Origin: Puccinia triticina
Taxonomy: Eukaryota; Basidiomycota; Pucciniomycetes; Pucciniales; Pucciniaceae
Direction: 5' to 3'
NCBI RefSeq assembly: GCF_026914185.1
Contig: NC_070563.1
Coordinates: forward strand, 3,803,001-3,867,000
Length of the DNA: 64,000 nucleotides
Part shown: positions 34,276-45,679 of the stretch, one piece after another
Numbering within the stretch: the first letter of the stretch is position 1
Layout: each line of letters opens with the position of its first letter
Position numbers and translations under genes: made by a program
The notes under the pieces: model-generated
Databases searched by the model: none
What the model was told of the DNA's origin: nothing
What the model saw: only the letters and a program-made list of their open reading frames with translations

Positions 34276-35574
34276 GGGCTATCACACCATTTGGGTGGGA
34301 GACCATCCACCAAAACTGCTTTATACTTTGTTGATTTTTTGAGCTCATCACATCATCATCACATTTTTCAAGTTTTTTTTGATAAATTTTTGAAAAGCTC
34401 ACCCAGACTCAAGACGGCGGTCTTCTCAGGTGGTGCCTGGCCCCGCAGGTCTGTGCGGGTCAAGTTTTTGTTTCTCTCATTTCGGCTTTGCTTGTCTGTT
34501 CTACTTTTTCCTTTGAAAATCTGAGCTGACAGGAAGAAAGATCAGATGCAGGTGCATCTGTTGATGTTCGGGACCTCATATGTAGCTTGCACAACAAGCG
34601 AGCTACAGGGTCTCAAAGTTGAACCAGGCTTTTGGCCAATGCTCTCAGGCGAGCACCCCGACATAAGTCGTAAGTCCCTCCCTGCGGTTGGCGTAGGGCT
34701 GGACCCCGCGGGGTACCCGCGAGCATCCAGCCCTGCCGTGGTAATACCTGAGGAAAAAAGCTAAGACTTATGCTCCCGTGGAAATACCCACGGGTAATGG
34801 GTTGGATATAGGGGTACCCGGCTTCTCTATCACATTTCTGAAAAATTGGGATTCTCCCTCCCGCAACTTATCCGTCATTGTTGGGCCAGTAAGAGCAGTC
34901 AAGGAGGAGACAAAGACAGATGGGGCGGGAAGCGCGGATGGCCGATGGGAGTGAAGAAGAAGACCACAACCGGACCTACAACTTTTTCAGCAATGGATTT
35001 CTTGATTAAGGCTGCAAAGGGTCCTTCCCCAGCTGCAGCAGCAAGAGAAGGAGCCGCGTTTACCGGGGACGCCGTTTGAGAAGCCCGCTATGATGGGCAG
35101 AGGGGATGAAGGGGGATTTGCTAGACCTGTTTGGACCACTAATTGCAGTGGAGAGGCATACACTCAGTCAAGCACCTCCTTTATCTCAAGTGACAAGGAT
35201 TGATATCAAACAATTGGAGATTTAGATCCACTCCCTCACAACAAAGACAAGCTCACTGAAAACACCAGATAGGATCATAAATTTATTTATTACTTTCAAT
35301 CTCATTCAGATATTTCTAATTTACAATTCTTCAGACCCATTTTTCTTTAAAAATCATGATGAAAAAGGTCATTTAAAGTAGTCTCAGGCTTATGTCCCTG
35401 AGACAAAATACCCGTTGGTACCCGTGAAATCAGTGGAGTGCCCCGACTGTTATACCGGACAATACCCAACGGGTATTTTTTGAAAAATACCCTCCCGTCC
35501 CCCAACCCGTTGGGTCAGATAGGCGGGGATACCCTCCAACCCCGTCGCCGGGGTCCAGCCCTAGGTTGGCGTCA

Positions 35575-35830
35575 CTCTGCTCCCCACTCAGCCCCGCAGA
35601 GGAGGGACTTTGTTAAGAGCATCTCCAACGGTCCGGGGGGCAGTTGGCCTGTGTTCCCCGGCCCGCAGACACATTTCACAGCAGTCGCGGCTCAGCTCCA
35701 ATTATGGACTGGCAGTTTAAGCCAAACTTAACACAAGTCCCAGGCTCCGTTGCGGTCTGTGCAGCATCTGGCTGGTCACAAAGCGACCCCGACCAGAGGG
35801 AGGGACTTGCATATTAAAACACCTTTCTGG
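35575..35830. repeat. Two copies of the dispersed repeat
   Basis: GCAGAGGAGGGACTTTGTTA near 35597, then AACTTAACACAAGTCCCAGG near 35726 paired with GGAGGGACTTGCATATTAA near 35800. Confidence 0.55.
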
Positions 35831-36254
35831 TGTAAGCCAGATCCAAGTTTTGGCTGGGAGCGGTCTTGTTTGTGTCACCGCGCCTTCACTACTCTCTAGT
35901 TTCTTTCTACGTTGGAGTACACAATACATCTGTATATCCTTGATTTTTTAGTATTTTTTTTCCTACAACATTTGCATTGCATTAAGGGGGAAAAAATTAT
36001 TGAAGTTTGTGATTTTGAACTTTGCTTCTCAAGGCTCACATCACAAGGAGCGTGCGCACTCGCACTAGAAGGATATTTATGCTTAAGGGGGACATTGGTC
36101 ATAAAGCTACCAAGTAGCTCACATCACTCGGTAACTTATACAACTTGCCCCCTTTGCCTCCCTCCATCTGATTGCTTGATCAAAATAATCAATCATATCA
36201 CTCCCTCTAGGCCACCGGACAAGTTGACCACCCTTCCGGTTCCGGAAAATCAGA

Positions 36255-36530
36255 ATGCTTCTGCCTCCCGATCGACCTGCCGACCTAAAATCCGAGGCAT
36301 CAAAGATAACCTACATTTGTGAGGTCATGAACTCACTCGGCCTGACCCCAAAACAATTTCTCCTTGCCTTTGTGCAGCAAGATGAAATCAGCATTGTGAG
36401 CAGGCGTTGCCTTTGGTCAGACAATGGCTGGGACTCTACGAGGACGCTATTGGAGGCGATTGGAAGGATGATCTGCGGCCAAGAACCTGGTGAAAATAAC
36501 TGGAGTAATTTCACACTTGGGCAGGTATGT
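36255..36530 (+). pseudogene. Fragment of a multicopy, probably transposon-linked protein family
   Basis: The frame contains EVMNSLGLTPKQFLLAFVQQ, then RRCLWSDNGWDSTRTLLEAI and an NNWSNFTLGQ end at a GT donor. The pattern resembles the N-terminal region of repetitive DUF6589-type proteins abundant in rust genomes (from memory, not searched). Nothing that continues it was found downstream. Confidence 0.35.
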
Positions 36531-37184
36531 GTTTGTGAAAAAAAATCTGATTTATTGATCTTATTTAAGCTAACTTCTCCTTGTTTTGTCTTGAGTACTT
36601 GCCCAGATCCTCCCAATGACGGCTCCCGGGTGTGATCTTCCAATCCCTCTTTGAAGGGCATGGGGTCTTCCGTGATGACATTTGGCTGCAACAATTGGAG
36701 CGTCTCTGGGTGATCATTCTCTCCAGAAGGTGGCGGGGATGTATCATTCATTTGTATGTCTGCCATTGTGATCTTGCGGCTAGATACAAGCGTTTGACTT
36801 ATCGACGTAGTTCTTCCGATCAATGTTTTACCAACTTGGACTTGCCAATCTATGTACTGTTTTTATTTATTGCTTAGTTGTTTGGTAACTCATTACTTTT
36901 TCATTAAGTATCCTTCATTACGATATAATGTGATGTTCTTCATTATTTCATTTTGCGCTTAATTAAATGGGATGGAAATTCAAATTTTCTTGTCCTCAAG
37001 TTTCAAAAATGATGGGGTGGAAATGCAACAATAAAAGAAATCTAGAAAAATCAAGAGGATGGTGGACTATCAGAAAAACAAAACAAGAAATAATGACAAT
37101 GAGTGGTGTAGAAGCCAGAGGAGGAAGTCTGATAAATGGCTTCAATATAACCTCTGGCTCACGCGAACTTGGTGCGCTAATCCA

Positions 37185-37265
37185 TAAGCCTCTCTGGTGA
37201 GACTGGGCTGCCGCCCAGACCTGCTCACCACAAGTGTTGGCTTAGTTAAGCTCGAGTTTAAGCCG
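37185..37265. repeat. Copy of the dispersed repeat (CCTCTCTGG ... TTAGTTAAGCTC end)
   Basis: AGCCTCTCTGGTGAGACTGG ... TTGGCTTAGTTAAGCTCGAG. Confidence 0.55.
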
Positions 37266-37329
37266 CAATCCGACTGAAAGCTCACCCCTCCAGCGCCACC
37301 CACCACCCTCTGCAAGCCTGATTCCGGTC

Positions 37330-37620
37330 ATTGGGATGCACACATATCAATGACTGGAAAGTTCTGATCACGTTCTGGTCGTCGGGACACATGTATCTCG
37401 ATGACCGGAGCAAACCCGGTCATCAAGTGGAGGAAACACTGCTCTTGATGACCAGAACGGACCCGGTCATCGAGGGGAGTGTTTACTCCTCTCGATGACC
37501 AGAACGGACCCAGTCATCGAGGGGAGTGTTTACTCCTCTTGATGACCGGAACGGACCCAGTCATTGGGGGGAGTGTTTACTCCTCTCGATGACCAGAAAA
37601 GACCCCGTTATCAAGACGAG
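37330..37620. repeat. Palindromic minisatellite (CTCTCGATGACCAGAACGG)
   Basis: At least five units of about 57 bp read GTTTACTCCTCTCGATGACC-AGAACGGACCC-GTCATCGAGGGGAGT. Units are highly similar at 37440-37590 and each contains the inverted pair CTCGATGACC/GGTCATCGAG-like. Confidence 0.8.
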
Positions 37621-37891
37621 GCTTGTTGATTCAATTGCTGAAGTTTTTTTTTCTTCCTTGGTGAGCTGCAAGTGTTGATACTGTGTCGTCCATCTTTGCA
37701 GGGTATGAACAAGCGGATGCAGGTGTGTGTGTCAATTGCGGCCGGGAGGCGACCCGCAGAAGTCAGCAGGTGATCGCGGGTTGGACTGCCCCCGGCGATG
37801 TTCCCAGGGTCGTTCCGCGGGTCCGTTAGCGCGCAAAACAGGAACCCGGGCGGCCAAAGTTCGCCCCCGAACACCCAGTCGTGGTAAGTTA

Positions 37892-39643
37892 GGCCCCGTT
37901 TGGCGCCGATGTAAGACTCAAAAGTGTTCCTGAGAACCTTTTTGCTGAATGGAGAAGGGGATGATGGAGGTGCAAACTCTGCCCTTCTATGCTATCAGTC
38001 AACAAGACCCACCAAGCTATGCTTGGCAAGTTTTATTCAAGTGATAGGGTAGGTTGGCTCAAGATGAGTTGTTTGATTGACAAGGTATAGAGCTGATGAT
38101 TTTATATAAGGGTTGGTTATAATTGGTAAGGGTGAATATTGGGGGTGACTGTGATTGGTGAGTGATGAACTGAGCACCTGACAACTGGGGAGGAGAGAGC
38201 TCCTTATATAGACAGAAGTGGAGCCCCAGAGGGCTTGCGGGTTAGGGTTTCAGCTGATCTGGACAACAGTGTGAGGGATTTTAGCTGGTGAGAGTAGATA
38301 CAAATGATGTCATAATGTGTCAGGGGTACATAAATGATGTCATAAGCATGCAGTAGGGCTGCATAAAGGCTGCGTAAAGTGACACTAGGCTGCATTAGTT
38401 GACAGGTGGATGCAGGGGGTGCATAAATGACGTCTGAACTGCAGGATCAGTGCGGGATGACATCATAATATGGAAATAAAAGAGTACTTGATACTATGTG
38501 ATGACTATAGTCTGATGGGGAGATGTATGCTTGTATCCTGTGATGTGTATAAGCATAATACTGTGATCCTTGACTTGAGGCTTGTGACAGGCTGGTGACT
38601 GGGTATGCTGAACATGTGATGGGTGTCCATTGTCCAAGGGCGTGTAGGTTCCAATCCAGAGGGGCTCCAGTGACGCTTCCAGTTGTGACTAGGGGTAAAA
38701 TTGGCCGTAGAATCCATTTCTGGGGTCCATTTGATGGTATCTTGAGGCCTAGTATGAGTAATTATGTGGCATAGAAAAAAAACTTTTTTATTTTTCCACT
38801 TTTCCGTCTACCACACCGATATAATTGGTGAAATAATCACAGGTGAAATAATCCGTGACATTTTGATTATTTCACCTGAAATAAAATGTAATTGAATATA
38901 TCGCTGGTGTTTGTCAGTACATTGGTATAAACCCAGCCAGCCAACCAACCACCCACCTCTCGATCAACCAAGAAAGCGAATGGACAAACTCGCCCTCCAC
39001 TTGATGACCACCCACCCGGTCATAGTGTATAGCCTATGACCCACTTCACCCACTCGATGACCCAGTTGGTCATCAAGTGGATGTATTGTAGTCCACCCGA
39101 TGAACAGGACGGTTCAAGGGGACTTATACATATCCACTCGATGGCCCGATTCGTCATCGAGTGGAGTATGTTCCACTCGACGACCAACCGGGTCACTGAG
39201 TGGATACCTACTCCACTTGATGACCAACCGGGCCATCGAGTGGAGTATTCATCCACTCAATGACCAACCAGGCTATCGAGTGGATAAGTCCATTCGATGA
39301 CCCGGTTGGTCATCGAGGGTCATCGAGCAAGTGGAGTGTTATATAATCCACTCGATGACCAACCGGGCCATTGAGTGGATATATGAGTCCACTCATTGAG
39401 TGGATACATCAAGCTAGTGGAGTGTTGCATGATGTATCCACTCAATGAGGTCGATAATCGAGGTTGGGAGTTGCGAGGGTGGGTCTGATTTTGCTGCCGA
39501 TATATCGGCATGTAGGAACTGTAATTATAAATTATTTCATGTTTTGAATATGTCAGTTTGCCAAACGCCATCGGCATTTTACCGATATAATCGTGAAATA
39601 TTCGTGAAATATATCACTGATTATATCGGTGCCAAACGGGGCC
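37892..39643. mobile_element. Non-autonomous DNA transposon with TTA target duplication (PIF/Harbinger-like)
   Basis: The left end GGCCCCGTTTGGCGCCGATG and the right end, read as its inverse GGCCCCGTTTGGCACCGATA, form terminal inverted repeats of about 24 bp with two mismatches. TTA lies directly outside both ends (37889-37891 and 39644-39646), the PIF/Harbinger signature. The 1752-bp interior encodes no transposase. It contains a second, internal copy of the CACCGATATAATTGGTGAAATAATC end near 38813 and the minisatellite at 38.99-39.45 kb. It may therefore be a composite of nested insertions. Confidence 0.75.
38985..39450. repeat. Palindromic minisatellite (CCACTCGATGACCAACCGGGTCATCGAGTGG)
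   Basis: Around ten units alternate CCACTCGATGACCAACCGG and GGTCATCGAGTGGA; each unit is itself close to a palindrome. It lies inside the TTA-flanked element. Confidence 0.85.
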
Positions 39644-39644
39644 T

Positions 39645-39692
39645 TAGTGAGGGGCTCTCCTCCAGAGAGGCTTGGTCAAGCTCGCTCGCAAG
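39645..39692. repeat. Partial copy of the dispersed repeat
   Basis: GGGCTCTCCTCCAGAGAGGC followed by TTGGTCAAGCTCGCTCGCAA: the right-end words of the family, 44 bp before the tRNA-Val gene. Confidence 0.5.
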
Positions 39693-39735
39693 TGGGCGAC
39701 AAAGCATATTGCCTCCGGATCAGGCCAAAAATATG

Positions 39736-39844
39736 TGATCCGAATGAGGGTCGAACTCATGACCTCTCGCGGATTTACCCCGGGCCCCATCGAGAACGGG
39801 GCTCGTTGTGAAGCGAGTGTGATAACCAGCTACACCATCGGACC
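39736..39844 (-). tRNA. tRNA-Val(CAC) with intron
   Basis: Acceptor GGTCCGA pairs with TCGGATC, discriminator A. The anticodon stem is CTCGC/GCGAG with CAC in the loop (TTCACA). An intron of about 35 nt starts one base 3' of the anticodon, the standard eukaryotic position. The T arm is CATGAG-TTCGACC-CTCATT. Confidence 0.9.
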
Positions 39845-40822
39845 ACGGGGAACCGAGCTGACATGCAGTTTAAAACCCGTCATATTACCTGGGCAGTAAC
39901 TGCGCCTACCACGAAAAGCCAGAGTGAAGACCAATTTGCCTGCAGTGTGCTGTGGGTTATGCGCCGGTTGTGCTTCGCTGTGTAAACTGAGCCGCTAGGA
40001 GCCATCGTCAATTTTGATGGGCCCAAGATGGCTGCCGATCAAGGAAAACCCCCATGTAGAAAAGGCCGCACCCATGTAGAAAAGGCCGCAGTGGGGACAA
40101 AAAGAAGAATTGAGGCAAGTGTTTGGCAAGAGTTTGGTCGTCGAGAAACTGGATTGCAGAACCTGGACTGGGTTGTGCTAAGGCAGAAAGAAGCCTTAAA
40201 GCGTGAGAATATCCTCCAGAGAATCGCCCAGTCAACCTGGCGAAGCAGGGCCAACTCTTCTTTGGGTTCTTTGGGTGCTTGGCAAACGATGTTCATGCAT
40301 AATCAGCTTCGCATCATCATCGTGGCAACGCGTCAACTTATCCTGCAACACAAAAGGATGCTGATCAGTTCGGACTGCTGCGAACGTAAGTACACGCACT
40401 AGGTGAATTAAAAGGAACTCATTCATCCTCAAAACAAGCCCTGCCTCAATTATCGCCCCCTTTGAGTTTCCCGTTTGTATGCATCGATATCTCACACTGC
40501 TGAGGAGGATGCAGTCATTGTCGAAGATTGCAACGGATGGCACTGCAAACAATGGGACACTGCCCTGTGTGACTTGTTGGCTTACAAGGCTAGACGTACT
40601 ACCATGCGAGTTCATTAAAACCCTCTATATTTTCTTCTCCGGGCTGTCCTAGTTTCTTTAAGTACACCAAGTCAACAAGCCATTAAGCGCTCTTCAATTG
40701 TTAGATATAGCTACGACAGACCTTCTGCAACCCTTTTTTTCTCAACGACAACTGGCCAACGCAACTGGGCCTTGTGCTCCTTTACTTCCACCATCACCAG
40801 CCTCTTCAAGTTCTGCGACACC
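39845..40822. other. Intergenic region
   Basis: A 124-codon plus-strand frame at 40028-40402 has no recognisable features and is opposed by comparable minus-strand frames, so it is not called. A perfect 20-bp tandem duplication (CCCATGTAGAAAAGGCCGCA) lies near 40051-40090. The rest holds the promoter of the secreted protein gene at 40823. Confidence 0.45.
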
Positions 40823-42016
40823 ATGCTTCGAAATCCTGGTCTGATTTCGCTCACATACCTAATATTCTTCATCAATGCTATTCAGTCCCGTGTTCCGGGG
40901 TCCTCGCCCTTGACAAATGTCATGACGAGAAGGGCTCACTCCCGACTGTTACCACGAAAGATTAGTGACTCCAACTCGCACCCGCAAGTTATTCAAGATA
41001 TACATAGCTTGGCTGGCTGTCCCGGTGAAGTTTGTGGAACCTTGGCCGGTGATGCGGTTCAACCACTCTTAGCCGGTGCGGACGAATGCGCCCAACAGGA
41101 TATGGCAGACAGTAAGGAAACTTCTGTGCTTTAACACAAAGGATCATGACTAATGATTGGATTGGTGACAACGACAGAACTGATAGACGCAGCGAAATCA
41201 AAGCTTCAAGACAAAGCTGTCCAAAGAAAATTAATCGAGCTAGCGAAGATTTACAGACAAACCGAAAGGAACACCTTCCCAGATTATTCTTTACCCTCGA
41301 CACCGGACAGAAACAGTCTCTACTGTCAAAAGACCCCCAAGAATCCCGAACTGGCTGGACTGTTTCAAAAACAAAGCTCGAGTGCCGATCCCAAATTATT
41401 TTTCGATCCTAAAAGTAACGGTAAGAGTGTTCAACAAGGCTCAGACCGTAAGTCAACCACGTCTCCATCCCAAAATTCCACTTGGCACCCTTTGATGCAG
41501 GTCGTGGCTCATTTTCTTTTTCGTGATTTTATATCTATGCTTTTTTCTTTCTATAAATCGACGGTAAAAATCTCAGCACGTACGAAACCACTTGGCGGAG
41601 CAAAAGGGCAAGCGACACCGACCAATGGTCCCGCGTCGACGGGGGACAACAGCGACGATGCTGATGGGAGGAATGAGGCGGAAAATGGTGACGATGAATT
41701 AGAAGGAACGGTGGAGAGTGTGTCTGATGACTCGCCTGGAATCGGCAGCCTTAACACATTGGCATCGAATACGCGGAGTCCGGCTGAAGTCCAGAGCGAC
41801 CGGGAGCTCGGCGTAGTCCAAACTAGTCAGCCTCAAAAACTCTCTACTAGCGCCCAGTCCTCCCAAGCTTCTCCTGGCATTTCCGAGACATCGAGTTCGA
41901 CTACAGCCCCTCTCGACAAATCAGCTGCAAACGATAGTTCCCAGCTTCCAACGCCCAAACCTAAAAAATCCGGTAAGAAAGTAGGAAGATGTCGGCCAAA
42001 ACGCCGTCAGGTCTAG
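40823..42016 (+). CDS. Secreted protein with a conserved Cys/ADECAQQDMAD region and a low-complexity basic tail
   Basis: Exon 1 (40823-41111) starts with a signal peptide (NPGLISLTYLIFFINAIQS), then has CPGEVCGTLAGD and LLAGADECAQQDMAD. Exon 2 starts at 41178 (LIDAAKSKLQDKAVQ) and ends at a GT near 41420 or 41447; both are phase 1. Exon 3 runs 41577-42016. The CG..AG..V.PLLAGADECAQQDMADxLIDAAK block resembles a short secreted-protein region I associate with several basidiomycetes; function is unknown. The C-terminal half is Ser/Thr/Asp-rich and ends in a strongly basic segment (KPKKSGKKVGRCRPKRRQV). The N-terminal block is therefore probably ancestral and the tail may be lineage-specific. Alternatives are a cell-wall or apoplastic protein. 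The exon 2 donor is the least certain point. Confidence 0.72.
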
Positions 42017-43022
42017 AAGGGGCCATCTATTCTCAATTCCTGGGGAATAGTGCAGGTCGCTCGAACTTATAGGCGGCTTTCTCCATACGTATATACATTT
42101 TGGGTAGCTTGTCCTATTTTGTCGCTTGAGGCGTGACAATTGATATCACATGAACCATTCTACTCTAAAAATTTCCTTCTCTTTTTGGTTTTAGGTCTGA
42201 TCTCATAAATTTTAATGTCTTCTCTGATGGTATGATTCTATTTAAATAATTGCTACTCGAATACAAGTGTGCATATGTAACTATTAATAATACTATGAAT
42301 ACTTCAAATTGATTGGTTGTTTAACCTGAGCTGCAATCCTAGTGAATCTCAGAATCCCTAAGAAAAAAAAAACGGCACAGGCTAGGAGGACAGTGTAGGC
42401 TGCACATGATTGGAATTTGAAGGGCATAGTTATATCTGAGCGTAAGAAGATACAGGGAACCAGCAATTCGGAGAAAGTTTTGCAACAACTATAATACTAA
42501 CTAAAGGAGATTTTTGTTCTTAGCAAAGTACGAGGAGGAGCATACGTGTAACATAACAACAAAATCTGATTGTGTAAGGTGCTTCAGAAATGATTCTGAA
42601 CCCAATTTACAATGTTAATAATGGGCTGAGAAGGCGGTTCTTGTCAAGAGGCAAGTGACCAACTTCAACGCTTTCCAACGCATCAGGAACTGGGCCGTCA
42701 ACCAGTTGGCACTTCTATTCACTATATGTACACATTTCAAAGAAATGTGACGATTGATCAGAGGTGACGGTGCGGCGATCACCTCGCGACCTCGCGCGTC
42801 CTGATGAACATGGTCTTCATCCAATGGGCTAGGGGCACTGTGATTGTTTTCATTAAAAGATTAACAAGCATTGAATATGATCCGAAAGTACAAAGGACCT
42901 GTTAGGAACCCCTACATTCGCAATTTTGGGACCAACGTCGAGCAAGGAAGGCAGATCATTGGGGGTGATTTCTGATGGCCGAAGGGGGCAGGGGAGTCAG
43001 TTTATAGAGTATGTTGGACAAA
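42017..43022. other. Intergenic AT-rich region
   Basis: No supported gene. It carries the 3' ends of two convergent genes. Confidence 0.55.
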
Positions 43023-44894
43023 TCACTCGGCTAAGAGCGGTTTATAATCCCGAAGCAAGACAGGCACGCTTTGGACAGGGATGATCCCAGCCTCGGTGAT
43101 CACCATCGTGATGTCTTCCGGCCGGGTGACATCGTATAACAGCGAAAGCTCTTGGATCTCTGTGTCTTCCTCGTTTTCTTGGGGCGGAGTCGGCAAGGTG
43201 GATGGGAACTTGAAGAGATGGTGGTATGAAGCCGGCGGGATATTTGATTGGGAAGTGCCTGCAATACGTAGTCAATAATAATAATAATGATAAGTCAATT
43301 CCCGAGTTGAGCTGGAAAATGTGACGCCGACATAGCAGAAAAAGAAAGGAACTTACTGATCTCGTTACTGACAATACTATCAAGCATGACCCGTTCGCTG
43401 AACTTGTAAGTTTCGCAACAACAGACGACGGGGATGCCGTAGGTCTTGGAAATCATGGCAATCATGGCCGTTCCAGCGCGGCCATAGATGGCGCCATTGG
43501 CGAGCATCGCATGGGCGCCGAGGAGGACGAGGTTGACGGTGCGGAGAACGGGACCGATGGCGGTGAGGAGGACGTAAGTGCAATGGATGCCCACGCTGGA
43601 CAGCAGCTTGAGCAAGTTCCTCGCCTCGTAGGCCGGCCGTGAGTCCACCAAAACCACGCTGAATTTCACGCCTTCCTGGTGGGCTTGTAAAAGGACTGCC
43701 TGAATGATCGACGAGCTGAACCACATAAAAAGGTTAAAAAAAATTAGACGGCTGCAAGATCGAGGCTTCTAGCGAATTTCCAACCACTTACTTGGCGTAT
43801 GTCATGATCACATCGCCATCTTTGATCTTGGTCACTGCATGTGATTGGATGACCTTGTCTGCGACCACGATCCGATCACGTGTGAACAAATCGATCCGAT
43901 CACACAAGTAAGATTTGGCCTGTGGTAATTTGAATGATATTCGTATTGAGCTGTCAGTATCTTTGATTGTGAGGAGTGCTGTTGACAGAAGCGATGCACA
44001 CCTGCTCATCCGGCGTGTCCATACCGATCCGACTGATCACCCCTTTAAGGTGTCGTATCGCATTGCCCATGCTGACCGATAATGGCCTGGCTTGGACAAG
44101 ATGGGCGATCTGGGGCGACAGGTGAGACAAGAGATGTCGGGAAAGAGAAGTGCCTGAGGGAGGAGAGTAAGATTGGATGACCTAATTGTTGTATTTGTTT
44201 AAAAAAAAATGCCAAAATCTCAGCCACAAACCCAGCTCATCAAGTTCTTTTGCTTATCCAGTTTTTTTTTTTTTTTCCGGGAGTCTTTTACGGTGCTCAC
44301 GTGTTTGAATGCTTCGAGCATGGCCATACATCGGGCGTTGGAGCCGACGATCTTGAATTGTGCGAAGAGCTGAGCCAGACGGAGGATGGAATGGTGCAGA
44401 ACGGGGTTGTTCTTGTGCGAAGCGTTGAGCGTGTGGGTGGTGACAGGGGACTCGAGGTGAAGAAAGAGTTGGAGGGAGGGAGGGAAGTCGATGGTCGGGT
44501 CGAGCGGGCTCTTTTTCGCGGTCGAGGCGGGACGAGAGGCTGATGGGGCATTGTTCGTAGGTTTATGAGTGGCGGTGGCCGACTTGCTCGATGGTTTGGC
44601 TGCAGTTGAAGGGGCCGGGGAGCCTTTCAATGCGGCCTTGTCGGCACGCTGCTTTTCCTGGACGGCTCTCCGCTCCGCTTTGCTCATCTCCTTCATGCTG
44701 GGCTTCGAGCTTTTGGGCTTCCCGGCCGGTTGGCCGTCTCCCCTGGTGGAAGCCGAGGGATCGCCCAGATTACCGCCGACTTGCTGCGGTCGTACGCTTC
44801 CTTGGGATAGCTTCCCGGTCGTCCCGGAAGTATGGCAGTCATCAGCCAGCTCGGATGGTGGGGGTCCTTCGGTCGATGAAGGAAACGACGACAT
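43023..44894 (-). CDS. GCD2: Translation initiation factor eIF2B subunit delta
   Basis: Five exons (44894-44301, 44181-44002, 43919-43792, 43715-43357, 43258-43023) give 498 codons plus stop, all phases consistent. eIF2B delta is a regulatory subunit of the guanine-nucleotide exchange factor for eIF2 in the cytosol; it senses eIF2 phosphorylation. The N-terminal 150 residues are low-complexity and Lys/Ser-rich (MSKAERRAVQEKQRADKAAL), as in fungal Gcd2. The C-terminal eIF2B alpha/beta/delta Rossmann-like domain shows VLVDSRPAYEARNLL, VLLGAHAMLANGAIYGRAGT, SKTYGIPVVCCCETYKFSE and the tail VTRPEDITMVITEAGIIP. The start is the first ATG after an in-frame Arg/Ala run; an upstream start in the same frame cannot be excluded. 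A tRNA-Arg gene sits 166 bp upstream on the same strand. Confidence 0.94.
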
Positions 44895-45059
44895 TGCTCT
44901 GCGGCTGGAATATAGAAAGGGGGCGTTAGCTATGTTTGCATCAACTAGGCGGCAGAAGGTGCTCGAGTGGGTGAGTGACTTGCCAGTTTGAAGGTGATGA
45001 GATGGTCTCGGGGTGCAAAAAAAGGGCAGGCGAAGCTCGCCGACCCGCGCCGGCAAAAG

Positions 45060-45155
45060 TGAACGCAGCCGGGGTCGAACCGACGATCTCTCGCTGCCAC
45101 ATCAACAGCTCATCCTATATCGAAGGCGAGCGCCTTACCACTGGGCCATGCGTCC
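45060..45155 (-). tRNA. tRNA-Arg(TCG) with intron
   Basis: Acceptor GGACGCA pairs with TGCGTTC (one G-T), discriminator A. The anticodon stem is CTCGC/GCGAG and the loop CTTCGA gives anticodon TCG. An intron of about 24 nt follows one base 3' of the anticodon. The T arm is TCGTCGG-TTCGACC-CCGGC. Confidence 0.9.
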
Positions 45156-45679
45156 GTTGTCAGGGGAGAAAACGAGGGATATAAGACCGTGTACTGTTTG
45201 AGATATCCTTGGAATTGGAGAGCTTTCTATTGTAAAGGTGGCTTGGCCAGGAGGTCTTGGTCCTAGTCTACATCTGCACTTGATATAGCACAACTAGGAG
45301 ATCATGTTCTGGATGTTCACTGAGCGTAGGGGAAGGGGGGCATTGTCCATGGAGCGGCGAAAAATGACTACACAGGAGAGCAGGAGACTTGTACATATGC
45401 AAAACAAAATTGTAATGACCGCTGGTGAAGAAGGATTACGTCATCGCGAGCTAATACTTACATATTTATGTAAATATGTGGTTTCCAAGGCGATGTACAC
45501 CTCACTGCCTCAGTGAGACCAACAGAACAACTTCCATCGACCCGAGCGAGCCAAGCCAGCCGGGCAAACAGTGTCTCCGAGACCAATGCCAGGTAAACAG
45601 ATCAACTATACATACAACAAGAATAGATTGCTAACACTGCCGATTCTCACAATAATAACGGGCAGGGACGAATCCAGAA
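45156..45679. other. Intergenic / 5' region of the PS synthase gene
   Basis: A GGTAAAC ... GGGCAG pair (about 45593-45665) just before the start codon could be a 5'-UTR intron. Nothing else was recognised. Confidence 0.4.

Larger units (their letters stand above)
33501..37184. other. Repeat-rich region without an intact gene
   Basis: Further copies of the AAGTCCCTCC repeat lie at about 34100-34275, 34670-34760, 35575-35620 and 35717-35830. GGGTACCCG words are at 34720-34830 and 35400-35560. A short coding fragment lies at about 36255-36530. Nothing else is supported. Confidence 0.5.

Noticed and set aside
40028..40402. 124-codon plus ORF
   Set aside because: No signal peptide, domain or intron support; matching open frames on the opposite strand.
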